A stretch of DNA of 64,000 bases, from assembly GCA_944990035.1 (NCBI GenBank), contig CALYLX010000049.1:46051-110050 (forward strand), written 5' to 3'. The translations under genes were made by a program, and so were the position numbers. The notes beneath the pieces were generated by a model. The model worked only from the letters and a program-made list of their open reading frames with translations, searched no databases and was not told where the DNA came from. This document shows, in pieces, positions 10,448 to 24,976 of the stretch (positions are counted from its first letter, which is position 1; each line of letters starts with the position of its first letter). The DNA is from Clitopilus passeckerianus (lineage: Eukaryota; Basidiomycota; Agaricomycetes; Agaricales; Entolomataceae).

Positions 10448-12357
10448 ATGCTAGCTTTGTCGAATCCAATTGATCAGTTTTGGCGTCTTCGTGCACACAA
10501 ACCTCGTCCAATTCACCAACCCTCTCTGGAAGTCGGGAATTCCGAAATTGCTGGGCTGACCCGGGCAGAAGCCGGCAAGGTCGCAGTAAGTAGCTCTGCT
10601 GTTGCTATCCGGCCCTCTCTAAGCTTTGAATGTGAACCAGGTCTCGATAGTGAGATTCTTGAATGCGCTGAAGAAACGCGTTGGTGGCCATAGGCGAGTC
10701 GATGAGCCAAAGTGTAGTTGGAAGTTGACACAGAAGTATACGCAGTGATAATCAAATTTGTTTTCTAGTCAATACCAACGAGCTCTACAACAACCTACCT
10801 TGTCCTCGTAACGAATCCTCCCTCCTTCGTGAGCTGGTCGTACTCAAACTAAAGTCACGGACAGAGGAGTCGACATGTAACCTTTCTCCGCTCAGCTCAC
10901 GATCTCGAGCCCGCCTAATATCCTCTGGTAGGGAAGGGGGGAAATACCGTGCACACTCTGAGACTCGAGGATGGCATGAGTTTTGTCGATGCAACTGTTG
11001 AACATGTAGCCAAGTTAAACACCATGGCCAGAGTGGACATTCCTCTTGTGCTTCTGAGCGATTCCAGGGAACTCCGGACAAAAGCAAAGAACGGAAGCAA
11101 TTACGTTCGTATTTTACTGCTGCGGCAGTTGGCTTCTCGTAGAGAGGACGATGCGGAAGTATCTACACTCTGTTCCCAGACGCCAGCAGAGTCGACTCCA
11201 TCGGACAGACTAAATGCGTGCATCGGTGTATTCCAATCTTTGGAGCAGTCTGGTCTACTCAAGCAACTACTCAAGGAAGGAAGGCGCTTCTTGTTCGTCT
11301 CTTCGAGCGACAACCCTGGAGCGACGTCAGTCCCTGCTCCCAGAATGCACGCTTTATACTCATCCAATCGTAGGATTGAGCCCAAGCTTCTATATCACTT
11401 TCTCAGGGAAAGGGCCACAATCTTGGAAGAGGTGGTTTCCGGCACTGAAGCCACGCATCTGGTACGCTTATCCTCTCCATTACAACCCTCGCTGACCATC
11501 TCCCACAGAGGAATCAAGGTAAAACTTTTTGACTACTGGCTGTAACATTTCCTGAAGCAATTTAAAGGCCAAGTTGACGGGGTACTCAGCAAGCAAGAAC
11601 CTCATAGCACCGGTAGCTTCTGGATAAACCTTCAAGGTTAGCCCCAATACTCTTCCGAGTCAATCCCACTGCTGACTGAATTCCAGCCATGAAGCGACAT
11701 ATGGAGAAGCTGGACTCGGCTACGCATACATCTCATACCTCTCCACCTCCAACGTCGACTATGTTTGTTCCACCAGAGCGTGCACTATCTGTCCGCAGCC
11801 CCATGGACCTCCTCTTACTCAGGAGCGACATCTATAGCCTCGAAGATGGGGTGCTCGTGCTTGACGAGCAACGTTCATTCTCTCACCTGCCTACCATCAG
11901 GTTGGATGGCCGCTTTAACAAGGTAACTAGATGGCCACTCTTATTCTTCGACGTATTCCTCATCCAAGCCTTGCATCAGGTTCATGAGTTTGATACCCGC
12001 CTTCGTTGGACACCCAAAATGCTGGAACTTGACGACTTGACAGTGTCAGGAAACGTGTATTTCGGCAGAGATGTGACGTTGAAAGGGACGGTCATCAGTG
12101 AGTCGTCTCCTGGAGCTGCTTGCAGCCGAGCTAAGGTGTGAATTCTGTAGTCAACGCAAAAGACGGGCATCGCCTAGATATTCCAGATGGTTGTGTTCTC
12201 AAAGACTGTAAGCCTGGCCACTTAGATATAAGCCTCGGTTCTTTGCTAAGTTATTCATCAGGTCCGGTTTCTGGAAACTTGATTTCAACGGTTCGTCCCC
12301 TCCCTCTAACCAGAGTGGGGGACTTCTTGACTAACAGCCGTTATGCAGGAGATATAA
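10448..12357 (+). CDS. Diverged UGP-like paralogue, probable pseudoenzyme
   Basis: Twelve exons splice in frame to 396 aa: 10448..10585, 10641..10713, 10769..10876, 10932..11325, 11374..11461, 11509..11518, 11568..11636, 11687..11922, 11980..12097, 12151..12207, 12262..12290, 12349..12357. Homology to the neighbouring UGP is obvious in VDIPLVLLSDS, RFLFVSSSDNPGA, DLLLLRSDIYSLEDG and LELDDLTVSGNVYFGRDVTLKGTVI, and many intron positions coincide. The glycine-rich nucleotide loop (NGGLGTSMG in the neighbour) reads KSRTEESTW here, and GHGD is replaced by SDRLN. It is about 110 aa shorter. Catalysis therefore looks lost; a regulatory or structural role, or a slow decay, are both possible. The N-terminal exons are the least certain. 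Confidence 0.7.
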
Positions 12358-12616
12358 AGTGAAAGGGAAACCCTACACATATAGTTACAGATTTGGACAT
12401 TCCCATGATGCAGCTGCTCTCCCCTTATTATTTCTCGCAATAATTCATGATTCCAAAAAGGTATAATGAATTCATCGGTGTCTAAGTATCGTTTTGTAAC
12501 CGTAAAAAGGTCCGTACATTTTTCGTCGAGAGGATTATTTACTCCGATTCATGATGGTATGAATTGAGAAAGCATAATAAAAAGGTATATGTCCGTGCAC
12601 ATTATATTCCACTCAA

Positions 12617-14592
<1,976 letters not shown>

Positions 14593-16853
14593 GCTGATGG
14601 TGGTGGTTTGAGTAAATGAACCAAATCAAGAAAAAAATTGAACTGACTTTATATGAACCGGCGAAGTTGTGTTTGTTGAAATGAGCTGGGGTGCGGAATT
14701 CGTTCGTAGAAGGGGAGCTCTAGTTTGCCTGTGATGACGTTGATGCTCAACTTGAACTGAAGATTGCAAGCGAACCAGCGGGGATTTCGAACCGAACAAG
14801 TGAGGAAGAGGTTCTTCACTTATAGTATCACAAATCCACGATTTGCGTCGACTCTCCGTTGGCGATGGAGAAACGTTGAAGGTCGCCCTTGTTCGAGTTT
14901 TTATACCGGAACTATAAGGGTCGTTCGTCGGGAGTGACAGCAAACGTGCTTGCATTTAGCCCCTCCCAGCCGTTCACTATTCAGGCTCTTATACCGTAAA
15001 CTTTCTACGCTATCGACACATTCGGAAAGTGGAGATCTTTCCCCCGTGTGCTTCATTCCCGAACACGCCTCCTTATCAGCGTTACCACGATGCTGTTTGA
15101 TTCTTTTCAGCCAATCCCCTTGATGCGCATGTCAACCTCTGTATATTACGCCAGTTTCTCGACATTCCCTCAACACATTGCACTTGGCTGAGCTGGCGGT
15201 TTCCTATAATTTTCTCTACGTTCCTTTTCGGCCTAACGACCAAATTTCAATGGTTGTTATCCCGTTTAGCACTAGCGTGTGTGATGACGACGCGAAGATC
15301 ACCTCATTTCCAACCCTGAAATGAAATCCTCGTTTAAACTTGATCGTTTGTGTATGGGCGCTAGACAAGGCGTGTCTCTTGCTGACGTTCACAATCTTTC
15401 ATCATGTCACGTTTTGGCACTCAGCAGTAAAAAGGCATTCTTTCATGCCATGATCGCCTATAAACCGGTCTGGGTTCGGTCAATACAAGTTCGACAGGAG
15501 TTCAAGGACATTATGCGGTAAACTACAATTTGCCGTGGCATAGCATTTCACAAAATTGAAAAGCAACCGTGCTGCTTGCCCTCTTCAGGTCGACTCCTCT
15601 CAAAAAATTCATTGCACTGCCTAGAGATAGAGATCCCTTCATCTTCCTATTCGCCGAACGACGGAATCGACCGCTCTCGGAGAATTTATATCTATCCCGA
15701 GATTACTGGCCTCGGAGCGGACGTGCGGAAGCTCTGCCTATCAGCGCAATGATTGACATTTGCTATCTCACTGTCATTCTTCTCTCGATGGTTCCTCCTA
15801 CACAGAAGGATCATGTCCTGCGTTTGTTATGTTGTGATCGGCTCCGGAAAGGCTTTAACAAATGTACTTAGGTTCGAACTCTTTAATTTGCTTGAAATTT
15901 GGAGCTCGATAAGCAGATAAGCAATATTAATGAACAAACGTTCTTTGGGTAGAGGGGCGATACAGTATACACGCATCTGCCAGACAGGGTATGGATAGTT
16001 GCCGTACCATGGGCCGCCTGGTGGTAAGTTTAGGTTTAATTCCGTACTTGTATCATTCACTCCGATCTGCAGGGCCAGAAAGGTCACGAACGCAGCACCC
16101 AATCACCCAGCGCAAGGTGGTATCAAGAAGGCATCTAGAAGGAGGTCTCTCAGAGCTTCCCGTGGACACCGAAAGCTCGACTGCAGCTCAAGAGTAGGGT
16201 TCAGATCCGACGAGACCTAGTCGCATCTCGTAAACCAAGCCTACTGCAAGCGATGTGTTCTGGAAGGTGGAGACATTTGCAACGCTCACGCTGCATGCGT
16301 TTGATCGTCTGGAGCCCCAGCATGGGCAGGTTAAACACGTTGCAATACGCAGACGCCTCCTATACAAATTCCCTACTCCAGAAAGAATGGCCTGTTATGA
16401 CTGCTCATTCCAGAAATCATGGAGCCAGCGATGTTGCAACTGAGCATATAAGGTTGTCTTCCCTCGCCCTCCAGGCGCTAGCGGCCCAACAAAACTGGAC
16501 TGTAGTTCGTAAGAAGGATTGACTAACAAGCCAACGAAAAGATTCTGAACCTGCATATACATAGCAGCTCTCTCCCCGACGTCGAAGTGCTGATCCGAGA
16601 AAGAGACATGGCCTTCCCTAGTCTATCACCGTGATGGGAGATGGAGTACGGCATGCTGATGGACAGGCTGGAAAGCCGCTATAACAGCATAGAGTCTTGA
16701 TGTCGTCCAACACAAACTTTCTCGTGAGTGGGTTTAGAGTGGCTGGTTCAACTAAGAGTCTGACGTGTTATGTGCGTCTGTGGCATGAACCTGTGAACCA
16801 GGAGAATGTATTAGATGAAGTCAAATGGGGCAGCGAGTTAAAAGTGCTTACCA
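14593..16853. other. Gene-poor stretch
   Basis: The first ~400 bp are probably the UGP1 promoter and 5' leader. Beyond that, several open frames of 60-110 codons exist on both strands but none has a start, signal or splice pattern that builds a gene. One minus frame near 15830-16100 has a hydrophobic start followed by an NLPPGGPWYGNYPYPVW-like stretch. One plus frame near 16230-16440 contains SDVFWKVETFATLTLHAFD. Both may be remnants. No repeat or transposon ends were seen. Confidence 0.4.
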
Positions 16854-18535
16854 TCATAGCGTATACCACCAACAGATAATCGTGAACACGATGCATGGAT
16901 ACACCGCAACATCCATTATATCTCTCACTATCCTCCTTAACAGTCCCTGCTTCATCGGGAACGCTCGGTCGTATCCACGTTCCCTGTCAGCCCGGGAAAG
17001 CCTGCCTATCCAGAATTGAAATTTCGACCACCATAGTTGCGGTTGCTCAGCATGATGAAGGGGTAAACTGTATTCGTTGGGGTCTCTTCCTTTGAACAGA
17101 CTCTTCAGGAGCCCCTCACGACGTTGATCTCTCGTACTAGACCTGATTTTTGGCGGTAAGAAGACGTTGGATAGAAAAAGGAGTAGCAGGGAGAAGGAGA
17201 GGAGGGGAATGTAGACCGCCAGATAAATCTTGATTTGGTCCGGCAAAAAGCATGGTGAATCTGCATAAGTTGGCCCGCCGTCCCCGTTTGGAGACACTAA
17301 GGAAAGAAGTTGGAATCCTGGTCGTTTGATGCCCATTGCCATTGAGATAGATTTAACGGAAACCTCTCTTGTGCGCCCTGTAGTTGGCCCGGCTTTATGC
17401 AGGTGTTCACAGTAATCGTGATCATCTCCGCTATAAAGTGGGTCAATAAGGAAGAAAGGCCAAGTACGATACGTACCTGAAAATAACCTCTGGTCGCAAC
17501 GTTGAGAGTAAAAAATCTGTCGCCTCCCTGCCAATGGTATTCTGGTACCCAAACCCAATGCCAGGTCTGATGTACCCCTTTTCACGCAATGGTCCACAGT
17601 CAAAGCCATTTCTTGCCAGAGGTATATGCGTGATAAGAATGGTAGGCTGAGGAGCTGATCTTCCGGTTAGGAAATAATAACTAGGAAAGAATGATGAAGT
17701 AAACTCACACCTCCCAGTGGTTCGAACAAACTCGACCGGTCCATGGGAAACGGGGCTCCAGTTCTCGAAGGACAGGCTGTGCTTTTTACGTACAGCGTCT
17801 TCTTTTACGAGACCAGGTGCGTCCAAAAGGATTATGCGATAGCCCGCAGCGGTGATCTCAGAGTTCAGTGGCCCAAAATGGCTGGTGTACCGATTCTCGG
17901 CCGTTGGGGAGAACAGTTCTGAGTCCTGTAGCCTGTACTGCAGGTCAATTTTCCAGGTACGGACAGCTGATGTGGAGGCCATACGGGATGTCATGGTTTC
18001 CAGGAAGAAAATGCATAGGTGTTGAAGAAGGGGGTTTGAAGATTCTCTGAAATCTTTGGTAGTATTTCTCGTATCTGTTGGGACAATTTAGCCTGGATGC
18101 CCATTTTCTAAGGAGGGGTAGCATACTCATCATCAGGGGTATTCCACCTTCCCCCGTCCATCATGTCACCCACGAATATAATCTTGTCTGGTCGTTTCTG
18201 GAGAGCGGCATGCCAGCTCTTGCGTAGGTTGAGGTCGACTATTTTCTGGGTCAGAAACATTAAGAGGGGGCCACGATCATCGTAGGAGCGGTGGTCAAGT
18301 ATTTGTGGGTCGGCTACCAGCAATATACGGGTGTTGTTCGTTGTTGGCTGGAAGAAAACCTCTAGACCTTTGCAACGCATACATGCTGCGGAAGAGGACT
18401 CACTGGGCTTGGCACACGTTCGTCTGGCCATTGACAATGACGTACGGTGTTGTTGAAGGTGCCGACCTCATACCAGATAACAGTCAGGACCCAGAGCAAT
18501 CTCAGCGTATTCACGACCGACTTGGAGGTGAACAT
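16854..18535 (-). CDS. TED1: TED1/CDC1-type membrane metallophosphoesterase
   Basis: Six exons (18535..18404, 18347..18127, 18074..17985, 17932..17711, 17659..17477, 17430..16854) give 474 aa. An N-terminal membrane anchor (LRLLWVLTVIWYEV) is followed by the calcineurin-like core: LLVADPQI, IFVGDMMDGG, FLPGNHDIP, ITHIPLAR and a late SGDDHDYCEH, which supply the metal-binding D, D, N, H and H residues. Two more hydrophobic segments lie at the C terminus (YIPLLSFSLLLLFLSNVFL and VAVYPCIVFTIICWW). Ted1/Cdc1/PGAP5 proteins remove an ethanolamine-phosphate from GPI glycans in the ER/Golgi so GPI-anchored proteins can exit. This specific substrate is inferred from family. Confidence 0.85.
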
Positions 18536-18844
18536 AGAAGAACGACAAGAGCCATGTATACGCAGCGGTTGGTCTCATTACCCCTCGAACGTTCGAAGTT
18601 CTTGGTTACGCAGGCCAAGATAATAATTTCGGCTGACAATGCGGTGATGCAAGGGGGATTGAGTAAGACTGATCGATCCCAGCCAGTGGCAGACCTTTTC
18701 TCATACAAACCAACTCAATATAGCTTGCCAAGGTCTTCTTGCGAGTACACGTGCGAAGGTTAGGCAGCCGGAGTCTCCCATGTTAAGCCATTTGTTAAAA
18801 AATCCATATCTCTATTGAATGCGCAGGTTTTGATACAAGAAGTA
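18536..18844. other. Intergenic spacer
   Basis: About 310 bp between the complex I subunit gene stop and the TED1 start, both on the minus strand. No coding signal; it presumably holds the TED1 promoter. Confidence 0.4.
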
Positions 18845-19197
18845 TTAGTGTGAGCCGTGGCTATCATGTCCATGTCCATGGTCATCGAAAACCGGATGGT
18901 GGCCCTAAAATAAATGAGCAGAGGTCGGATAGTCAAATGGGTCCACTGTACCAGCAGTTTCTGGCCGTCTTTCCTATATAATTCACGGGGTATTAGCAAG
19001 AGTGTCATACCGGTACTATAACTTTTGGACGGACCTGGCTCGATAGAATATGAAGAACCACATTGTTGCTCCCAATCCCTTTGCAAGGAATGTGTATCTG
19101 CCCCCGGGAAGGTGCGGGTTGAAACCTGGTGCTATAACAAAAATGTCAATGTCTCCTCCTTACAACAAGACAAAAACATACCGTAGCCGCCAGCCAT
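18845..19197 (-). CDS. Small mitochondrial complex I subunit (NDUFB2/AGGG-like)
   Basis: Four exons (19197..19182, 19131..19035, 18973..18952, 18904..18845) give only 64 aa. The protein is MAGGYAPGFNPHLPGG, then a single membrane helix GATMWFFIFYRAR, then DGQKLLGHHP and a His/Asp-rich tail. The MWFxIFYRA...D...LLGHxP pattern matches the fungal counterpart of NDUFB2 (AGGG), an accessory subunit in the membrane arm of NADH:ubiquinone oxidoreductase. Individual exons are too short to stand out alone. It is divergent from the large gene starting at 19395. Confidence 0.7.
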
Positions 19198-19394
19198 TAT
19201 AGAGTTGGTATGAAAGTCGGAGAAAGCTGGTGTTCGTTGACGGGGAACTCGATGCTCGGCTATTCCGTCTGTTTGTCCCCGTTTACCACGACGTCCTCCT
19301 CAAATCCGCATTTGGATTTTACAGTTCACCAACACAATTGCAAAGTCCAGTCGCGCCTTTACATTGGACTACGACTTTCACGCGACAACCCACC

Positions 19395-22300
19395 ATGCAG
19401 GCTGGGCAGAAGCGCAAGAGAGACGTAGATTTCCCGAGAATTACGTTCCATGCTCCTGAGAGGACTTTTGACCGCCTTTTCAAGGGTAAGGAGCCGTGTT
19501 AAAACCACGGCGCTTGTGCTCTTCTCACCCTGATATTTTGGACGTTAGAGGAGTCCCTGTCGGAATTGAGAGATGTGGTCAAGTCGAAGCTTTCTCTACC
19601 CAAAAACGTGGATGTTGTCTTGAAGCAATTGCGAAACGGAAAAACAATTGATCTCGATGACGGTCAGTACCCTCGAACTCCTCACGCTAAACCTATCTTA
19701 TAGAGATTTTCAGACGATGATTTCGACGCGTTCTATCTTCTTGCACATACACAGTCTGTTGCGGAGGTTCAAGTCAGCATACAAAAGCCAGGCCATCGAC
19801 CATCATGGCAAGAACACTCCGTAAGACTTCTGTGCCTCGTGTGCCATGCTTCCCAATTCATCTATATTTCTAGCGGCACAGGTCCACTCCTCCTGCACCC
19901 ATATCCCTCCGCCCTGCCATTTCTAGACATATCTCCAAGAAACCCCGTAGTGAAGCACCGCCTACGTTCCGTGAAAACAGCCAACCCAAACCTCACACCA
20001 AACGCCCATTAAGTGCCGTAGCTGGCACTTCCTCTGATCCTATCTCTATTTCCGTTGGACCTGCTCTAAAAAAACAGAAGGTCTATGAGGGCAACCAAGC
20101 TGCGAAGCCTGAAGCCTCACAGGTTACTTTTGATGAGGAACATACTCCTGAGGCTACCAATGCTATATCTGCGAGAGGAAGGAATCGCAAACGTCACAAA
20201 AAGTGTTCAGCGGAGGCTTCAGGACATCAGGGAGGCGAATCAGAGCCCATTTCGGCTACAGAAACACCTGGGGCATCTGCACTCGTCCCTCCTGCCGCAT
20301 CTCCAGCAACCTTTGCTGAAGAACAGGCTGAGAAACCGCCGAAGAAGAAAAAGAAAAAGAAGGCTCATAAGGTGGATGGCGTAGAGGTAGAACAGCCTGC
20401 GTTAGCACCTGGACCCCCGGGTACGTTTTCTTCATGCCTTTTGCTGTTGTTCATAGCCTCACATTACTTTAGTTGAGCAGGTTGAACTGTCAGTGAAGGT
20501 CATAGCCGAACCTTCAGTTCTTGTTGCAGAGGAGGCGCAACCCGTCGAGGCAGCATCCGAATCGGTCAAGAAGAAAAAGAAGAAAAAGAAAGGTAATCAT
20601 TCAATTCTACTCTACAATTTAGTGTCTTAGGTTGATATCATGCTAAAGCTAGTGAAAATATTCAAGTCGAAGAACTCTCGCCAACGGAAGGTAAGTAGTA
20701 TCAACATACAGATCGCCTGCGAAAATAACGATTAGTAGAAGAGGTCGTCAAGTCAGAAGAGAAGCCCGTCTTCAAAGTCCAGGAAGACGTGAGGATGACT
20801 TCTGTATCCGAGAATGGCGGACAATTCTCTTCTGCTGTTCCCATTGGGTCGTCGGGCCCGGCTCTCCAATCTAAATCCACCCCAGACTTTAACAGGGGCA
20901 TTTCCGGTGAGATTGTGTAGTTCTGTATCAGTATCTTGTCTCGTCTCACGAAACTCATGTTATGCAGCTCCGACTAAAGCTGAGACCAGACCTTCTCTGG
21001 AGGACCCTCAAGGAGATACCGCTCTGAAAGCAGCTATCAGTGCAGATTTATGGGCAGTATACCACAAGGTTGTCCAGCGAAGGCAGGAAGAAGCTGCAAC
21101 CCGTGCGAAGGCGAAGCCTAAGCCTAAGCCCAAGCTCTCCCCCTCTGCGCCCTCGGCCACCACCAACAAAGTTGACCCTATCGTACTTTCCGATGACAAT
21201 CCCGAGAAAGTGAAGTCAAAGACCAAACGGAAAGTCTCGAAAGCCGTGAAGAAGGAAGAGACCTTCGCTGAGGATGTGCCAGTTGACGAAGAAGAGCTTC
21301 CCTCCATTGTCATCGATAAAAAGTCCAAACGGAAGGTATCCAAAGCTGTCAAAAAAGTTGCGGGACCCGCTGTCGAAGAGATCCCCGTCGAGGAGGCTCC
21401 TACCGTAGAGGACTCTGTGGATCCAACACCGACAGGTCCTAGAGGTCTCCAGGTCGTGGTTGAGCTGAAGCCGAGGAAGTGCAACGTCTCTCAGGCGGCC
21501 AAGAAAGATGCTCAGCCGCACATCGAGGAACTAGAGGAAGCAAACGAGGTGGTTGCCGCTGACGACACCCCCCCTGCAAGGAAAAGGCCAAACCGGAAAC
21601 TTCCCAAGGCGGTCGAAAAAGATGCTGTTCAGGTTGCTGAGGAACCCCTTGCCATCGAGCCACCTACTGTTTCGAAGCCAGTTCCTCCTGAGGGAACCGC
21701 TTCAGAGGACAAGAAACCGAAGAGGCGAAAATCTCTCGAAGCACTTCCACCCCCCTCCGAATCACAGCCAGATCCTGAGCCAACCATACAACCTGCCAAC
21801 GTGGTTATGGCTGATGGCGAGGAGCTACCAGTTGTCGAGACACCTGTAGTTCTCGAACCAGCGTCGGTTGTGGTCGGGGAATTACCTCCCAAGCGGCAAA
21901 GGCGAAAGTCAGCCAAAGCGGAGGATCTCGCGGCCGATGAGGTACCAACGGAAGAGGTGCAACCAGAAACCAATTTTGCGGTGGCACCTAAGCCGAAACG
22001 AGCTTCCAGAACGACGAAGAAGAAAGATGTTGCTCCCGTTGTCGACGAGCCACGTGCTGAGGAGATGCCAGTGACATCCCAAGGGGCGAAATCCTCAAAG
22101 GCGAGCATGGAGGCAAAGGCGTTCGAACCAGAGCACGGGGCTAGCGCAAGTGCTGAGTGTAGGCCGCCTAGGCTATCAAGAGCTAGTAGTAAAGTGAAAA
22201 CCCCGGCGACCGTTGAAGATTCGGACAACGAAGCTCCTGATACTAAGCTAGACGATGAAGCTGCGATGTCGGGAGCTCCTGCGACAGAGGAACCTTCTGT

Positions 22301-24530
22301 CAACGGACAAGCTGAGGCCCAGTCAAAACCAACTAAACTGACAAAAGCGATGAAGCGAAGGAAGAAGTCAACCCCAGTTACGGAAGAGCCACTCGGACCC
22401 CACCCGTTGGAGACGCCAGAGGCAGCAGTAGAAGACGAAGCGATAGTTGTAGACAGCCCACCCGCCCCTTCCCTTGAAGAGCCTTCCATCGTCCTGTTAC
22501 CACAAATGTCCGCAGGGAATGATCAAGTGGAAAACTCGGCCGCTCCTGTCATAGCAGACCCTATCGAGTCCGATACACCGGAGTCTATGTCAGTCGATAA
22601 TGCGCCTGTACAGTCTGCTAGTCCATCAGGAGAAAGCGCAGTGGACGATTCGCATCTCCCACCTCCTGAGGCTAAACAACAGCGCTCGATCAAACAGGGA
22701 GAATCTGCCAAAGACAAAGAAATGCCTATGCATGATCAGGCTGAACCCAAGCCTCTTCAATCTGCCAAGGTTATCGAACCAGCTGATGAAGACAGCCGTT
22801 CCCAACACGAAGAGTCTGAGGTAGACAAACCCGCGGCGCCTTCAGTCGAACCAACCCCCAGAGCCAACTCCCCTTCTGATGCGACCCTCTCTCCGGATCT
22901 CAAACCCAGTCAAATATCATCTGCTTTCCGATTCCCCTTCTCCCTCCCCGAAGGAACAACCGATATTGCAGATTACTCGAACGTGGATCTAGATGCACTG
23001 ATTCGTGGTCCCCCTACATCGCAAATTAGTGTTGCGGACCTAGTATCTCCCCCAGAAAGTTCTGGCGAGAGCGACAGTGATGGAGATGACGAACCACAAG
23101 AGCTTTTGGTTGAGGACATGGAAGAACCTAAGGTGGCGCGACGTTCATCTAGGAAGCCGGTGGTGATGGATACATCTGACAGCGAGAACTCTGAAGAGGA
23201 AGGTCAATGTTCCAGTATGGAGACAGAGCGTGTGTCGCGCTTGTCAAGGCCTGAGTCTCCTATTACTGCGAGGCAGCATGACCGCTCTTTCTTGAGTGTT
23301 GACCGCATGGTCGAATCCGAAAGAGAGTTGGACGATTTAGGAGACACTGCTTTCCATGATGCTTTCGCCGCGGATGAAGAACCAATTCAACATCTTAACG
23401 AGGAGGAATTAACGCCCAAACCTAACAGTGTGGAGCACAAAGCGGAAGTTCTACTCGAGAACGAACCCCAGGTGCTCCACAAAGAAGAAGAGGTAGTCGA
23501 GAACGAGACAGAGGAAGGAAAACCTGAGACGCCTGTTTCCCCGGTCTTGGCCCCCACAACTAAACACATCATCGAAGATGCCGAAAACGTCATCAATGCG
23601 GGGAAAGTTACGCCTCACGTTGTCGAACCTTCCGCAGCAGAGCAGTTACCTACACCCGACGGATCTGAAGCCAACGAAGACGAAAGCCAGCCCTCTCAGC
23701 GGGCTAAGCTCCGGGTTCGTGGACAAGGACATGCCACCGAAGCTCCAAAGCCAAAGCCCAAACCGGTCACTCAGAACAACACTCGATCCGCCAAGAAACC
23801 CGCGACGAAAGCTACCCCGAAGCCTTTACAAACACTGAGTAGTTATGCTCCTCCAAGGTTGATCAGCCAAGCGGCTGGTGGCCGCCAGCTTAGGAGTCAC
23901 AAAAAAGCAACTCAATCACAGGACTCTCAAGACCAGATCATGGAGGCGACACAGTGGGAGGTTTTGAAGCCAGCAGGAACTTCTTCTCCTGCACCCGAAG
24001 CGGATTCCTCAGGAATGATCGACGAACTTCATTCCGATGCGCCCGACTTGGCGAACGAGGCCTCTGATGCTGAATACCCCTTCAAACGGCCACCCCTCTT
24101 TGTATTGACTGAAAGCCAACCCCCATTCCCATATTCGCAATTCGCTGACGATTCCAAGACCCAATCGCAGCAAAATTCTACTATTCGAGTACGTGCCAAG
24201 GATGATACCACTTGGAACGATTCTGAGGACGAGGAGGGGGAAGTCGAAGCTTCCGTCACGCCTGTCATCAAGAAGTTGAAGCCACCGCCCTCCCAGTTCC
24301 GCCGGCTGACAGAGTTTGCTCGGGACCATTCAATGTTTTCCACTCCACGGCAGCGTCGTTCATCTCGTGCCTCTCTCATAGGTGCTAGTGAGAAGAAGCA
24401 GGACTTGTACGGGCGGATACGAGGGAAAGAGGACAGTGAATCAGACTCTGGGAGTGAAGATTCGGACGATCAGCCTGCATCCCATATCCCAAGGAATAGG
24501 CGAGCAGGAATTAACAGAGCCAAGAAATGA
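19395..24530 (+). CDS. 1584-aa disordered protein with Net1/Dnt1-like N-terminal domain
   Basis: Eight exons (19395..19485, 19549..19662, 19714..19820, 19874..20420, 20473..20592, 20649..20690, 20736..20906, 20968..24530) sum to 1585 codons. Residues ~12-95 form a ubiquitin-like module (FPRITFHAPERTFDRLFKEE, then NVDVVLKQLRNGKTIDLDD, then VAEVQVSI) resembling the N-terminal domain of the nucleolar Cdc14-binding proteins Net1/Tof2/Dnt1. The rest is charged, Pro/Glu/Lys-rich and disordered, with Lys stretches encoded by AAG/AAA runs near 20340 and 20570 and a family of basic repeats. The C terminus is SR- and acidic-rich. A nucleolar or chromatin scaffold role is an inference; the family match needs a profile search. 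Confidence 0.6.
21217..22370 (+). repeat. Degenerate basic repeats (KRKVSKAVKK type)
   Basis: Inside the large exon, units such as TKRKVSKAVKKEE, SKRKVSKAVKKVA, NVSQAAKKDA, NRKLPKAVEKDA, KPKRRKSLEA, KRQRRKSAKAED, KPKRASRTTKKKD and TKLTKAMKRRKK recur every 20-60 residues, separated by acidic PEE-rich spacers. The alternation of basic knots and acidic linkers resembles multivalent nucleolar proteins. Confidence 0.6.
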
Positions 24531-24808
24531 AGGGTGGAGTGCTGAGAACATCTTATTACTATAGTCTATTTGGTATAATGGTGGCCATCTTGAACAATTA
24601 ACGGACGGATTCTTTGGTATTTCTATTACTTGCACGCCAATTGCACGTTGTGGACGTTTCGTCCGAAGAGAATTCGCCCGAACAAGCCAATCAGGATCAA
24701 CGGATAACCAAATTAGGCGAGCACGTGTCGGCAAAGAAATTTGATTAAATTTCGTTTTTTAGGCCTGACTCCCACTTTCTCTCATCCTCAAAAGCTCAAC
24801 CGAAGTGA

Positions 24809-24947
24809 ATGCTTTTCACAGAAAGCACAAGAGACGAGTGAGTCCTGTTCATCGTTAACGACGACGAGCTCAATGCTCATGATCTTCTTCGTCGTCGTTA
24901 CCTACAGCTACCTTAGTGATCTAGTATACACCCTCCCAAGCCATTGA
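24809..24947 (+). CDS. Upstream ORF: arginine attenuator peptide of CPA1
   Basis: In the CPA1 leader, an ATG at 24809 opens a short frame that, after removal of a 70-nt intron (24838..24907, donor GTGAGT, acceptor CCTACAG), encodes 22 residues ending DDYLSDLVYTLPSH just before the main ATG at 24977. The fungal arginine attenuator peptide of CPA1 carries the conserved core DYxSDxxW and stalls the ribosome at its stop codon when arginine is high. Here DYLSD is conserved and the aromatic position is Tyr rather than Trp. The Asp-Tyr pair is created across the exon junction. Without splicing, the first frame stops after 10 codons and a separate 24-codon ORF from 24873 keeps YLSD but not the Asp. 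Confidence 0.7.
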
Positions 24948-24976
24948 ACAACCCTCAACCTCACCTTTTGAAAAAA

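Noticed and set aside
14626..14955. A 109-codon minus-strand ORF upstream of UGP1.
   Set aside because: Its position and Ser/Arg-rich random composition fit a 5' leader or promoter rather than a gene.
21629..22489. A 286-codon open frame on the minus strand.
   Set aside because: It lies wholly antisense to the large disordered-protein exon, is Ser/Gly/Thr-rich as expected for the complement of Glu/Pro/Lys codons, and has no splice or motif support.
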